Shown here piece by piece: positions 27,554 to 34,150 of a DNA stretch of 64,000 bases (position 1 is its first letter; each line of letters opens with the position of its first letter). This DNA comes from Ignavibacteria bacterium (GTDB taxonomy: Bacteria > Bacteroidota > Ignavibacteria > Ch128b): assembly GCA_013177855.1 (NCBI GenBank), contig JABLYA010000002.1, forward strand, positions 248,001 through 312,000, written 5' to 3'. The position numbers and the translations under genes are program-made. Below the pieces are notes generated by a model. It saw only the letters and a program-made list of their open reading frames with translations, was not told the origin of the DNA and searched no databases.

Positions 27554-28054
27554 CTATCGTTTCTTAATAATCTTTTTCGGTGTCAATCCAAAATTATAAT
27601 CTTTATCGTAAACTTCTATTGTTCCATCAGATCTTTTCTTCAAAACCTGTTTTGGTGTAAGACCATAATTGTATTCTTTATCATATATCAAAATTTCATT
27701 ATTCGATTGTTCTTTAACCGAAATCTTTGGAATTATACCATAGTTGTAATCTTTATCATAAATTTTGTAACCAGTCGAGAAATCTTTTTCAATTTTTTGC
27801 TTTGGAATTAAACCGTAAAAATAATCTTTATCGTACACTTGATAACTGTCATCATAATTTTTCTTGATTTGCTTTTTAGGTATCAGTCCGTAGTTATAAT
27901 CTCGGTCGTAAACTTTAAAATCACCATTTAGGTCTTTTTCAATTCTTTCTTTTGGTAACAGCCCAAAGTTATAATCTTTTGAATAGATATCCCATTTATT
28001 CTGAGAGAAAGCTATTGATATCGAAAAGATTAATAAAAGAATTAAGGGTTTCAT
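27554..28054 (-). CDS. Secreted protein of six 25-residue repeats
   Basis: 166 residues. After a signal peptide (cleavage near SIAFS/Q) the whole protein is six tandem copies of a 25-residue unit, consensus (I/V)YDKDYNYGL(I/T)PK followed by a variable, lysine-rich 12 residues. Copies begin at DIYSKDYNFG, VYDRDYNYG, VYDKDYFYG, IYDKDYNYG, IYDKEYNYG and VYDKDYNFG. The acidic YDKDYNYG turn could bind calcium or a ligand, and the tyrosines give a strand-turn-strand look. No sorting domain or lipobox is seen. It is a single gene, preceded by a region without clear promoter boxes. I do not recognise the family; the fold may be WG-like or a small beta repeat. Confidence 0.85.
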   Translation of the reverse strand: MKPLILLLIFSISIAFSQNKWDIYSKDYNFGLLPKERIEKDLNGDFKVYDRDYNYGLIPKKQIKKNYDDSYQVYDKDYFYGLIPKQKIEKDFSTGYKIYDKDYNYGIIPKISVKEQSNNEILIYDKEYNYGLTPKQVLKKRSDGTIEVYDKDYNFGLTPKKIIKKR

Positions 28055-28231
28055 CTTCCCGCCATTTATTTTGTTTAAAGTTAGTATAAAACCTGTTTCT
28101 ATTCAACAGACGATTTCAAAGGCAGGGAGATTTTACAAATATTATCTCAGAAACAAAGAAATATAAATTAATTTTGTTTGAATCGAATGATTATCTTTCG
28201 AAATAAGATTAAACAAGATATCAGTGTATTA

Positions 28232-28462
28232 TCACTTAAAACTTCTATATAATTTATTTAGATCTTCAACAAATTTTTCGATATCAGCATCTGAATAACC
28301 TTTTTCCTTTGATGCTGATTCAAGAGTTCCCCAGATTGGTTCACCGCAAACAAGGCAACGAATTCCTTTATCCATTAAATATTTCACCGCTTCGGGTTTT
28401 AACACAACCAATTCTTCAATTGTAATTTCTTTAGTAATTGTTTTGGTCGATGTCTCACTCAT
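28232..28462 (-). CDS. DUF1858-type redox-disulfide protein
   Basis: 76 residues matching the DUF1858 domain, called hybrid-cluster-protein-associated redox disulfide domain: TIEELVVLKPEAVKYLMDKGI, then the paired cysteines CLVC, then the TLESASKEKGYSDADIEKFVEDLN tail. Such proteins are small cytoplasmic dithiol proteins near sulfur, nitrosative or anaerobic genes. The start overlaps the stop of the upstream DUF6132-like gene by eight bases. It is the last gene of the ECF-sigma redox cluster, and a terminator was not seen after it. Confidence 0.85.
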   Translation of the reverse strand: MSETSTKTITKEITIEELVVLKPEAVKYLMDKGIRCLVCGEPIWGTLESASKEKGYSDADIEKFVEDLNKLYRSFK

Positions 28463-28682
28463 TTTCTTTCTCCACTTTTTTCTCCGCAGTCGGGAAACCA
28501 GCTATTGCTCCAATTAACATCCCATATAAACTTGAAGTATACCATTTTGAAGTAATCGGGCAACTTCCATTATAGCAACCAATGAAATAATAGTAAAGAT
28601 AACCGCCAATAAATCCAATCAAAGAAAATAAAACAAGTTTAAAATATTTTTTTCGAGTAATTGACATCATCAATTCTTTCAC
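28455..28682 (-). CDS. DUF6132-like small membrane protein
   Basis: 75 residues with a membrane helix (LVLFSLIGFIGGYLYYYFI), then the family motif CYNGSCPITSKWYTSSLYG and a second helix. The start is GTG 28682, supported by GGAG seven bases before it and by a four-base overlap with the gene upstream; ATG 28670 is the alternative. Proteins with this CP-I-S motif are common beside rhodanese, YgaP-like and thioredoxin genes in Bacteroidota; the function is not established. It belongs to the redox operon and is a relative of the smaller protein at 29567-29740. Confidence 0.85.
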   Translation of the reverse strand: MKELMMSITRKKYFKLVLFSLIGFIGGYLYYYFIGCYNGSCPITSKWYTSSLYGMLIGAIAGFPTAEKKVEKENE

Positions 28683-29335
28683 GAAATAACTCCAATGCTT
28701 TCATATATTTTATCAAGCAGCATATCTTCAGGGACTGCTCCTTCAATGAAATCATTCTCGTTAATTATCGTTCTTGGAACTCCCATTACATTATATTTTC
28801 TTGCAAGATGTGGGAATTCAGTTGCTTCAACCATATCCGATTTAATTTTTGGATTCAAATAAGCGAACTTATGGGCAGCAATAACAGCACGAGGACAATA
28901 TGGACAAGTTGGAGTTACATAAACTTGAAGATGAACATCTTTATCAATTGCCTTTACTTTTTCAATTACATCCGCGCTTAAATCAACTTCGCCTGTCCCG
29001 ACCATTTTAATATCCTCAAGCAAGGATGCAAATTCATAACCTGAAGGAATACCATAATATCTGATACCAAAATCTTTATCACCCTCACCTTCAAGAATTA
29101 CTATGGCTGGAATTTTATCAATACCATATAATTCAGCCTTATCTTTATCAATCACAAAATTGTAAACTTCGAGTTTGAGTTTGTCTGAAGTTTGAACGAG
29201 TTCTTCAAGCAAAGTTCTTGTTTCACGGCAGTACATACATTCAATTTCCTGCGTAAACATTACAATCTTTACGTCCTTTTTCAAAACCGACAACTGTTTT
29301 GAAATTTCTTTTTGCAATTTTTCATCAATAAACAT
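28679..29335 (-). CDS. Glutaredoxin-like protein disulfide oxidoreductase (two thioredoxin folds)
   Basis: About 218 residues from ATG 29335, placed behind the site AGAGGTG; a GTG at 29344 and ATG 29341 are alternatives. The protein has two thioredoxin folds, each with a CxxC: CMYC in the N-terminal half and CPYC (TPTCPYCPRAV) in the second. The length and layout match the protein disulfide oxidoreductase/PDO family (TIGR02187-like) of thermophiles and anaerobes. Conserved cis-proline blocks are present (GIDKIPAIVI and NVMGVPRTII). It is a cytoplasmic thiol-disulfide enzyme and the likely soluble partner of the membrane thioredoxin and DUF proteins in this cluster. Confidence 0.9.
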   Translation of the reverse strand: MFIDEKLQKEISKQLSVLKKDVKIVMFTQEIECMYCRETRTLLEELVQTSDKLKLEVYNFVIDKDKAELYGIDKIPAIVILEGEGDKDFGIRYYGIPSGYEFASLLEDIKMVGTGEVDLSADVIEKVKAIDKDVHLQVYVTPTCPYCPRAVIAAHKFAYLNPKIKSDMVEATEFPHLARKYNVMGVPRTIINENDFIEGAVPEDMLLDKIYESIGVIS

Positions 29336-29350
29336 AAACATCACCTCTTC

Positions 29351-29545
29351 TTATTTTTCATCTTTTGAAGTATTAATCTTAAATGGTAAATAAGCAGGGC
29401 AAAATCTAAAATAAGCTGTTAATAAAGGAATAAATCCTAAAAATCCCCACCAGTTTTTTGATGGATCAATTACTGCAAAAATTAGAAGAACAACACCTAA
29501 AATTGCTCTTAAAATCTGATCTGTTTTGCCAACATTCTTTTTCAT
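29351..29545 (-). CDS. DUF2892 (YgaP transmembrane-type) protein
   Basis: 64 residues matching the DUF2892 inner-membrane domain: NVGKTDQILRAILGVVLL, a second helix WWGFLGFIPLLTAYFRF and the closing FCPAYLPF with its single Cys. This domain forms the membrane anchor of the rhodanese YgaP, but here it stands alone. The gene has a very good ribosome site (AAAGGAGA). It starts 21 bases after the DUF6132-like gene and precedes the disulfide oxidoreductase gene. A role in membrane sulfur or thiol handling is inferred from the company it keeps. Confidence 0.88.
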   Translation of the reverse strand: MKKNVGKTDQILRAILGVVLLIFAVIDPSKNWWGFLGFIPLLTAYFRFCPAYLPFKINTSKDEK

Positions 29546-29566
29546 TTTTAATTCTCCTTTAATTTG

Positions 29567-29740
29567 TTACAGATTTTTGTTACTTGTAATTAAATAACCG
29601 AGTAAAGCAAAATATAAAGTTGATATTTTGGGATTACATAAAATAGGACAAACACCCATAGTATGTTTACTGAAAAACTTTCCGATAAAATATCCAGATA
29701 TTCCGCCAATCAAAACACCTGCCACTTGAAGCATTGTCAT
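29567..29740 (-). CDS. Second DUF6132-like small membrane protein (57 residues)
   Basis: A 57-residue reading frame too short for common gene finders. It starts at ATG 29740, overlapping the stop of the DUF302 gene by four bases (ATGA), and ends at TAA 29567-29569. The protein shows one glycine-rich helix (VAGVLIGGISGYFIGKFF), a loop with GVCPILCNPK and a second helix (STLYFALLGYLI). Helix-CP-I-loop-STLYG/A-helix is the same arrangement as in the protein at 28455-28682, whose motif is GSCPITS. It carries two cysteines in the loop. I take it to be a real gene because of the coupling, the motif and uninterrupted family structure. Confidence 0.8.
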   Translation of the reverse strand: MTMLQVAGVLIGGISGYFIGKFFSKHTMGVCPILCNPKISTLYFALLGYLITSNKNL

Positions 29741-30126
29741 TGACTTACCTCGATAATTATTTCTTTAATGATTCTTTCGACTTGCTTCGCCACATCACTA
29801 ATTTGGTTCATCCCAAGTTTTTCAATCATCTCTACAGGATCTGGTGCTGAAATGTAATTTCTCCCGTCTTTTTCATAAACAAGAATTTTGCAAGGCAAAA
29901 TTGAACCGAAATTTTTATCCTGACTTAAAACAAGATGAGCAAATTTTGGATTGCAAAGCTCAACAATAGAATAGTTTTCAATTTGAAAACCTTTTTCATT
30001 CAATATGTCACTTACACGATGTATGTGCTGGACACGAAAACTGTGTTTTTCAGCGAGACTTTCAATCTCTTTTAAGATTTGATCAAACGGCTTATTTACT
30101 TGAACTGTGAAATTCATTTTTCCCAT
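29737..30126 (-). CDS. DUF302 family protein
   Basis: 129 residues of the DUF302 family (TT1751-like alpha/beta fold): FTVQVNKPFDQILKEIESLAEKHSF, then YSIVELCNPKFAHLVL with a conserved Cys, FGSILPCKILVYE and AKQVERIIKEII. The CNP and LPCK cysteines are the family's shared positions. Members are found next to sulfur oxidation and thioredoxin genes; the activity is unknown, although a thiol or metal role is suggested. The ATG overlaps the thioredoxin gene's stop by one base (TAATG), and the following gene overlaps its stop by four, so all three are translationally coupled. Confidence 0.9.
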   Translation of the reverse strand: MGKMNFTVQVNKPFDQILKEIESLAEKHSFRVQHIHRVSDILNEKGFQIENYSIVELCNPKFAHLVLSQDKNFGSILPCKILVYEKDGRNYISAPDPVEMIEKLGMNQISDVAKQVERIIKEIIIEVSQ

Positions 30127-30530
30127 TAAATGGATTGATATTCTTTTAATAATTTTTCTTCATCTTGAAAGCCGATTAAAAATTCTTTCACAAGATTTCC
30201 TTTCATAAGAGCAATACTTGGAGTTCCCATAATTCCAAAGACTCTTGCAAGTTGTAAATCCTTCGATATGTCCACACTTAAAACATTATAATTAAATCTT
30301 TTCAGTTTTTCAATTATTGGTGATTGATAACGACAAGCAGAGCAATTTGGTGAATAAAAATAAATCAACAACTTGTCTTTATCGAAATAGTTTCGCAATT
30401 CTGGTCTAATCTTACCCAGATCAATTGTTTGACCAGAAATCTTCTTGCTTCTAAAAATCAAATAATATTGAAAAGCAAAGAAGAGAGTTAAAAATCCAAA
30501 AATTAAAATTATTACATAAACCATAGTCAC
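30126..30530 (-). CDS. Membrane-anchored thioredoxin-like protein
   Basis: 134 residues: an N-terminal membrane helix (VYVIILIFGFLTLFFAFQYY), then a thioredoxin fold with active site CSAC in YFYSPNCSACRYQSPI and the cis-Pro block FGIMGTPSIALMK. The start is GTG 30530 or, more conventionally, ATG 30524. The predicted topology is uncertain: positive residues follow the helix (FRSKK), which favours a cytoplasmic thioredoxin domain. It opens the redox operon and is preceded by the shared ECF-type motif at 30538-30562. It probably reduces or oxidises the small membrane cysteine proteins that follow. Confidence 0.9.
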   Translation of the reverse strand: MTMVYVIILIFGFLTLFFAFQYYLIFRSKKISGQTIDLGKIRPELRNYFDKDKLLIYFYSPNCSACRYQSPIIEKLKRFNYNVLSVDISKDLQLARVFGIMGTPSIALMKGNLVKEFLIGFQDEEKLLKEYQSI

Positions 30531-30537
30531 ACAATAA

Positions 30538-30562
30538 GATGAGATAAAATTATGAAAGTTTC
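30538..30562 (-). promoter_or_regulatory. ECF-type promoter candidate before the redox genes
   Basis: The minus strand reads GAAAC (30562-30558), 16 bases, CATC (30541-30538): an ECF-like -35/-10 arrangement (GAAC-type and CGTC-type boxes at about 16 bases). The same layout occurs before the sigma gene. The CATC ends seven bases before GTG 30530, so the transcript would be leaderless or nearly so. Confidence 0.55.
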
Positions 30563-30594
30563 AAGGAAGGTTTGATGGATGGATCGAGTGTCTT

Positions 30595-30858
30595 TTATTT
30601 ATCGTCCTTATCCTGCAATCCCAAAAAAGCTAAAAGTCTCTCGTGAGCACCTTCGGGCAAATCCGTTTTATATTCACGGAATAGTTTTACAGTTTTTTCG
30701 AGTTGATCATAAAAATTGCTGCAATTCTCACATTCCTTGAGATGTTCCTGAATTGCAACACAAAGTGGTGAATCTGGTAATTCACCGAGATGCTCACAGA
30801 CCTGATTGATAACTTCCTTGCAGGTCAATTTATTGTTCGAAGTAAGGTTTAAGTTCAT
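30595..30858 (-). CDS. Zinc-finger anti-sigma factor
   Basis: 87 residues. The core HLKECENC matches the zinc-binding HxxxCxxC motif of ZAS anti-sigma domains, preceded by an N-terminal cysteine region (LTCKEVINQVCEHLGEL). The usual fourth ligand is probably the earlier His/Cys (CEHLGE). The C-terminus is short and lacks a membrane helix, so it is cytoplasmic and may sense redox state through zinc release, as in RsrA. It overlaps the 3' end of the sigma gene by 29 bases, a strong sign of a cognate sigma/anti-sigma pair. Confidence 0.88.
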   Translation of the reverse strand: MNLNLTSNNKLTCKEVINQVCEHLGELPDSPLCVAIQEHLKECENCSNFYDQLEKTVKLFREYKTDLPEGAHERLLAFLGLQDKDDK

Positions 30859-31402
30859 TTCTTAAAAATAACCTTGCTCTGTGTAATCTTGATTTTACTG
30901 CTGGAATACTAATTCCAAGTGTTTCAGCTGTTTCTTGAGTTGAAAGTCCTTCCACATCTCTTAACATAAAAACAATTCGATAATCTGGTGGAAGTTTTTC
31001 AATGGCTTCATCCATTATTTTTTTTAATTCATCATTAAGTAATTTGTCTTCTGGTAAATCTGACCAATGTTTAACTTCTGGCTCTTCAAAATCAAACTCT
31101 TCTTCATCAATAGAATGAAATTTATCTTTATGAACTTCAGAACGAGCCATCATTAAACAATGATTTACCACAATGCGATAAAGCCAGGTTGAGAACTTCG
31201 ACTTACCGTCAAACTGATGCAGGGATTTTATAACACTCATAAATGTTTCCTGCATCGTGTTTTCGGCTTTTTCACGATTACGACAAATTTTAAATGCAAA
31301 ACTAAAAATGGTCTTTTCGTATTTAGTAACCAGCTCAGCTAAAGCTTTTTTATCTCCTGCTTTGGCTCGTTCAATGAGTTCTAATTCTTTTTGTTCAATC
31401 AT
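30830..31402 (-). CDS. ECF-family RNA polymerase sigma factor (redox cluster)
   Basis: 190 residues of a sigma-70 ECF factor. Region 2 is clear (FSFAFKICRNREKAENTMQETFMSVIKSLHQF, STWLYRIVVNHCLM), followed by an acidic linker and region 4 (LPPDYRIVFMLRDVEGLSTQETAETLGISIPAVKSRLHRAR). Start ATG 31402 has no ribosome site; the -10-like CATC of the motif at 31405-31429 ends two bases before it. It should direct transcription of its own gene and the redox genes through the shared motif. The paired anti-sigma gene follows with overlap. Confidence 0.95.
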   Translation of the reverse strand: MIEQKELELIERAKAGDKKALAELVTKYEKTIFSFAFKICRNREKAENTMQETFMSVIKSLHQFDGKSKFSTWLYRIVVNHCLMMARSEVHKDKFHSIDEEEFDFEEPEVKHWSDLPEDKLLNDELKKIMDEAIEKLPPDYRIVFMLRDVEGLSTQETAETLGISIPAVKSRLHRARLFLRNELKPYFEQ

Positions 31403-31404
31403 TG

Positions 31405-31429
31405 GATGAATTATTAATTAAAAAGTTTC
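31405..31429 (-). promoter_or_regulatory. ECF-type promoter candidate before the sigma gene
   Basis: The minus strand reads GAAAC (31429-31425), a 16-base AT-only spacer and CATC (31408-31405). It is the same bipartite layout as at 30538-30562, extending to GAAACTTT and TCATC in both. Its closeness to the start codon (two bases) argues for a leaderless mRNA or for start heterogeneity. Confidence 0.55.
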
Positions 31430-31489
31430 TAATCGGAATGCAATTTAATGAAAATCTGAAGTTGATTTCAGGAGTAATTGAAAGGCTTT

Positions 31490-32041
31490 TCATTCAAACT
31501 CTTCAGCTCTCCATCCGCCGGTTCGTCTAAGCCCAAGAACCTGTTGAAGTTTGTTAACGAATGCATTGATGTATTCATCAACTGTTTTCGGTACAAAATA
31601 CATTGGTGGAGATATAGGCATAACAATTACACCTTCACGGGAAAGAAAAGAAAGCTGTTCAAGTGTGTTTGTAGCAAGCGGCGTTTCTCTCACACACAAG
31701 ATCATTTTATATCTTTCTTTCAGGCAAACTTGAGCTGTGCGAGTAATCAAAGTATCTCCAATTCCAGATGCAATCTTTCCTATTGTGGATGTGGATGCAG
31801 GAATTACAACAAAAGCATCAAAGTAATTTGAACCAGACGCTGGCGGTGCGGTTAAATCAGAATCTTTAAAAATATTTTTAACATAAGGCCGAAGTGTATT
31901 TTCACTCTCCCCCGTTTCATCTTGAAGAACAACCTTACCCCATTTACTAACAACTAAAAATTTATCAGCTTCTGTTTTTTTTAGAAATTCAACTGCAAAA
32001 ATTGATCCCGATGAACCAGTAATTCCTACTACTATTTTCAA
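31490..32041 (-). CDS. ubiX: UbiX-type flavin prenyltransferase
   Basis: 183 residues of the UbiX/Pad1 family, which make prenylated FMN for UbiD-type decarboxylases. Visible motifs: GITGSSGSIFAVEFL (FMN phosphate loop), VIPASTSTIGKIASGIGDTLITRTAQ, then the prenyl-phosphate site region RYKMILCVRETPL and ending VLGL. The start is TTG 32041, supported by GGAG seven bases upstream, and it lies two bases after the ubiA stop. Together with UbiA it suggests a quinone pathway; in anaerobes the futalosine menaquinone route uses UbiX/UbiA-like MqnM and MqnP, which may fit this gene pair. Confidence 0.93.
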   Translation of the reverse strand: MKIVVGITGSSGSIFAVEFLKKTEADKFLVVSKWGKVVLQDETGESENTLRPYVKNIFKDSDLTAPPASGSNYFDAFVVIPASTSTIGKIASGIGDTLITRTAQVCLKERYKMILCVRETPLATNTLEQLSFLSREGVIVMPISPPMYFVPKTVDEYINAFVNKLQQVLGLRRTGGWRAEEFE

Positions 32042-32043
32042 TT

Positions 32044-32880
32044 TTAGACTCCTCGAACTATTACCATTAAAAACACTACAAAACTGACAACAGCATTTAG
32101 TTTGAAAAACGCCAGCTCTACATCTTTTTCAGCAAATTTATGTTCGAAGTAATAAAGTACCGCAACGCCAATTAAAAACAGAAACGATAAAATATTTCTT
32201 GTCTGCGAAATAAAAAGTAAGAAAAGAAAGACATAAGAAATTATATGTAAAACAACAGAATAAAAAAGAGCTCTCTTCTTACCAAATTTCACTGGAAATG
32301 ATTTCAAATTATTCGCTCGATCAAATTCTTCATCAAGCGTTGAGTAAATTATATCGAAACTGGTTGCCCAAAATAAAGTGAATAAACTCAATAAAGCGCC
32401 TGGAGTTATATTTTCAAATGAGTTTTTGACTGCAAACCAACCACCGAGTGGTCCCATTGATAAACCTAATCCAACACCGAAATGAGCGAAGTAAGTAAAT
32501 CTCTTCATATAAGGATAAAAAATAAAGACTACAATTGGAATTGGAGAAAGATAAAAACAAAATTCTGATATCAAATAAGCTGTCCCAAAATAACCAGCAA
32601 GGGAGATGAACAAAATTAGGTATGCTTTAGGATAAGAAATCTTTCCACTTGGAATTTCACGAGCTTTTGTTCGGGGATTTCTTCGGTCAATTTCTGCATC
32701 AATTATTCGGTTTGCTGTCATTGCAGAGATTCTGGCAAATATTGCAGCGAACAAAACAAGCAAAAGCAATCTTACAGGCGGAAAAGTATCAGAGGCTAAA
32801 AAAACACCAGCATAGATGAGTGGAAGCGAGAAAAGAGTATGTTCAACTTTAATGAAGTTAAGGTATTTTTTGATATCCAT
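32044..32880 (-). CDS. ubiA: UbiA-type prenyltransferase (possibly MqnP)
   Basis: 278 residues, eight or nine membrane helices. Both aspartate-rich motifs of the UbiA superfamily are seen: the first as NRIIDAEIDRRNPRT and the second as STLDEEFDRANN. They bind magnesium and prenyl diphosphate. RTKAREIPSG is typical of 4-hydroxybenzoate-type prenyltransferases and their menaquinone relatives. The neighbour ubiX starts two bases downstream. Because no 4-hydroxybenzoate genes are seen, the aromatic substrate is uncertain; a role in futalosine-route menaquinone synthesis is plausible for this lineage. Divergent from rpsT. Confidence 0.9.
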   Translation of the reverse strand: MDIKKYLNFIKVEHTLFSLPLIYAGVFLASDTFPPVRLLLLVLFAAIFARISAMTANRIIDAEIDRRNPRTKAREIPSGKISYPKAYLILFISLAGYFGTAYLISEFCFYLSPIPIVVFIFYPYMKRFTYFAHFGVGLGLSMGPLGGWFAVKNSFENITPGALLSLFTLFWATSFDIIYSTLDEEFDRANNLKSFPVKFGKKRALFYSVVLHIISYVFLFLLFISQTRNILSFLFLIGVAVLYYFEHKFAEKDVELAFFKLNAVVSFVVFLMVIVRGV

Positions 32881-32968
32881 AATTTCACAAATTTTAATGC
32901 AATTTAGTTTAATTATAAAGTTTGTTCAATGATAGTTTTAAGCATCGATTTGTTTCAATATCATTAAA

Positions 32969-32999
32969 TTTGAAACAACTTAATTTTTACTTAAATTTG
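32969..32999 (+). promoter_or_regulatory. Promoter of rpsT (Bacteroidota type)
   Basis: TTTG (32969-32972), a 19-base spacer and TAAATTTG (32992-32999): a perfect -33/-7 pair of the Bacteroidota consensus. The transcript would start about 33006, just before AAGGAG (33008-33013) and ATG 33019. Confidence 0.8.
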
Positions 33000-33018
33000 T
33001 GAAAAATAAGGAGATTTG

Positions 33019-33276
33019 ATGGCTACACATAAATCGGCTATTAAAAGACATAGACAGAGCCTGAAAAGACGAGCGATGAATCGTGCAAGAAAGAGCGAGC
33101 TAAAAACCTGGATAAAGAAAGTAAGAACTGCTCAAGATAAAGAAACTGCACGAGCTGCCTATAACAAAGTCGTTTCGCTGCTAGATAAATTAGCAACTAA
33201 AGGCATTATCCATAAAAACAAAGCTTCCAATCAAAAGTCAAAATTGGCTTTGTTTATTAATAAACTCGAAAAGTAA
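33019..33276 (+). CDS. rpsT: 30S ribosomal protein S20
   Basis: 85 residues, strongly basic and helical, as expected for S20, which binds 16S rRNA early in assembly. The N-terminal ATHKSAIKRHRQSLKRR and internal AARAAYNKVVSLLDKLATKG-type block, with KGIIHKNKASNQKSKLA, match the family. Start is ATG 33019, behind AAGGAG; an in-frame TTG three bases upstream is not needed. It has its own promoter and a terminator hairpin (33302-33333), making a single-gene transcript, as is common for rpsT. Confidence 0.96.
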   Translation: MATHKSAIKRHRQSLKRRAMNRARKSELKTWIKKVRTAQDKETARAAYNKVVSLLDKLATKGIIHKNKASNQKSKLALFINKLEK

Positions 33277-33301
33277 ATAAAAGATTATATTTTCTTTTTT
33301 G

Positions 33302-33333
33302 AGCTTTTTGGTACACGCCAAAAAGCTTTTTTA
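33302..33333 (+). terminator. Terminator of rpsT
   Basis: A perfect 10-base stem (AGCTTTTTGG at 33302-33311 with CCAAAAAGCT at 33318-33327) closes a six-base loop and is followed by a T-run. It stands 26 bases after the rpsT stop. Confidence 0.88.
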
Positions 33334-33577
33334 TTTTAAATTAAGCCTTAACCTCTGTATTCCTGAAAATAATAATACCATACTAAATTTAATCTCAACC
33401 AATCCAAAATCTTGTAACCATTTCAATTGAATTCACCGCTCTATGAATTTTAAAGTTCATTTTTTAGATGATATGTTTTTAATTCACAATCATTATAAAA
33501 ACGATTTTCACGAATTATTTTAGAAGGGATTGATTTGATCGGCGAATAATTTAATTTCACTAAAAAATAGATATTAA
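33334..33577. other. Intergenic region, no gene seen
   Basis: Between the rpsT terminator and the end of the lipoprotein gene there is about 240 bases of AT-rich DNA without a plausible reading frame. I see no RNA-like fold or promoter that stands out. Confidence 0.5.
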
Positions 33578-34150
33578 CTAAAATTTTTTAAGACTTGAAA
33601 TGACACTCTCCTGAACGGAGTAAAGTTCTATTAACGAAATTTTACCAGATCCTTTCCCGGTTGTGTAAGCTATGCTTTCAAAATAATCATCATCTGCCTG
33701 GGTGATAACGACTCTTGCAATTTGATGATCACCAAAGCCATATTCAAAAGATGCATAGATTAAATTTCCATTCTTGAAAAGCTTTGGAGTCAGATTTAGT
33801 CTGAAGGATTTCTCATTTTTTCTTTTATGTAGAGTCAATGAGGTACGAGCAAGAGAAATTAATTGCTCGTTTTGAGCTTTTACAATTTGCTTTGATAGTG
33901 AATTAATTTTTTTGACTACAATAACCGATGTGTAGTTTTCATTGACAAGCCATATTTCATTTGCATTGTAGTTATTATCTTTCGTTGGAAACCAATTTGG
34001 AGGTACCAAAACAAAAAAATCTCTGTCTCGCGATTCTGCCCTCTCATTAGTGAGTTTGAATATCCGATATTCTGATTCACTTATTCTTAATGATGGGAGA
34101 CATCCCGAGACAGAGATTACAACTACAATTATTGCAAATAATTTCTTCAA
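33578..34150 (-). CDS. Putative lipoprotein following porV
   Basis: 190 residues with a lipoprotein signal (MKKLFAIIVVVISVSGC). The mature part has a FFVLVPPNWFPTKDNNYNANEIWLV stretch and later KLFKNGNLIYASFEYGFGDH; I do not recognise the family. The start is TTG 34150, in a TTGA overlap with the porV-like stop, chosen because the signal peptide begins there. This coupling suggests an outer-membrane lipoprotein that works with the PorV-like protein, but no direct evidence exists. Confidence 0.75.
   Translation of the reverse strand: MKKLFAIIVVVISVSGCLPSLRISESEYRIFKLTNERAESRDRDFFVLVPPNWFPTKDNNYNANEIWLVNENYTSVIVVKKINSLSKQIVKAQNEQLISLARTSLTLHKRKNEKSFRLNLTPKLFKNGNLIYASFEYGFGDHQIARVVITQADDDYFESIAYTTGKGSGKISLIELYSVQESVISSLKKF

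Noticed and set aside
27554-28054. CRISPR-like repeat array
   Set aside because: The regular repeats are coding (25-residue units, 75 bases) with variable wobble positions, not identical DNA repeats separated by spacers, and no cas genes are near.
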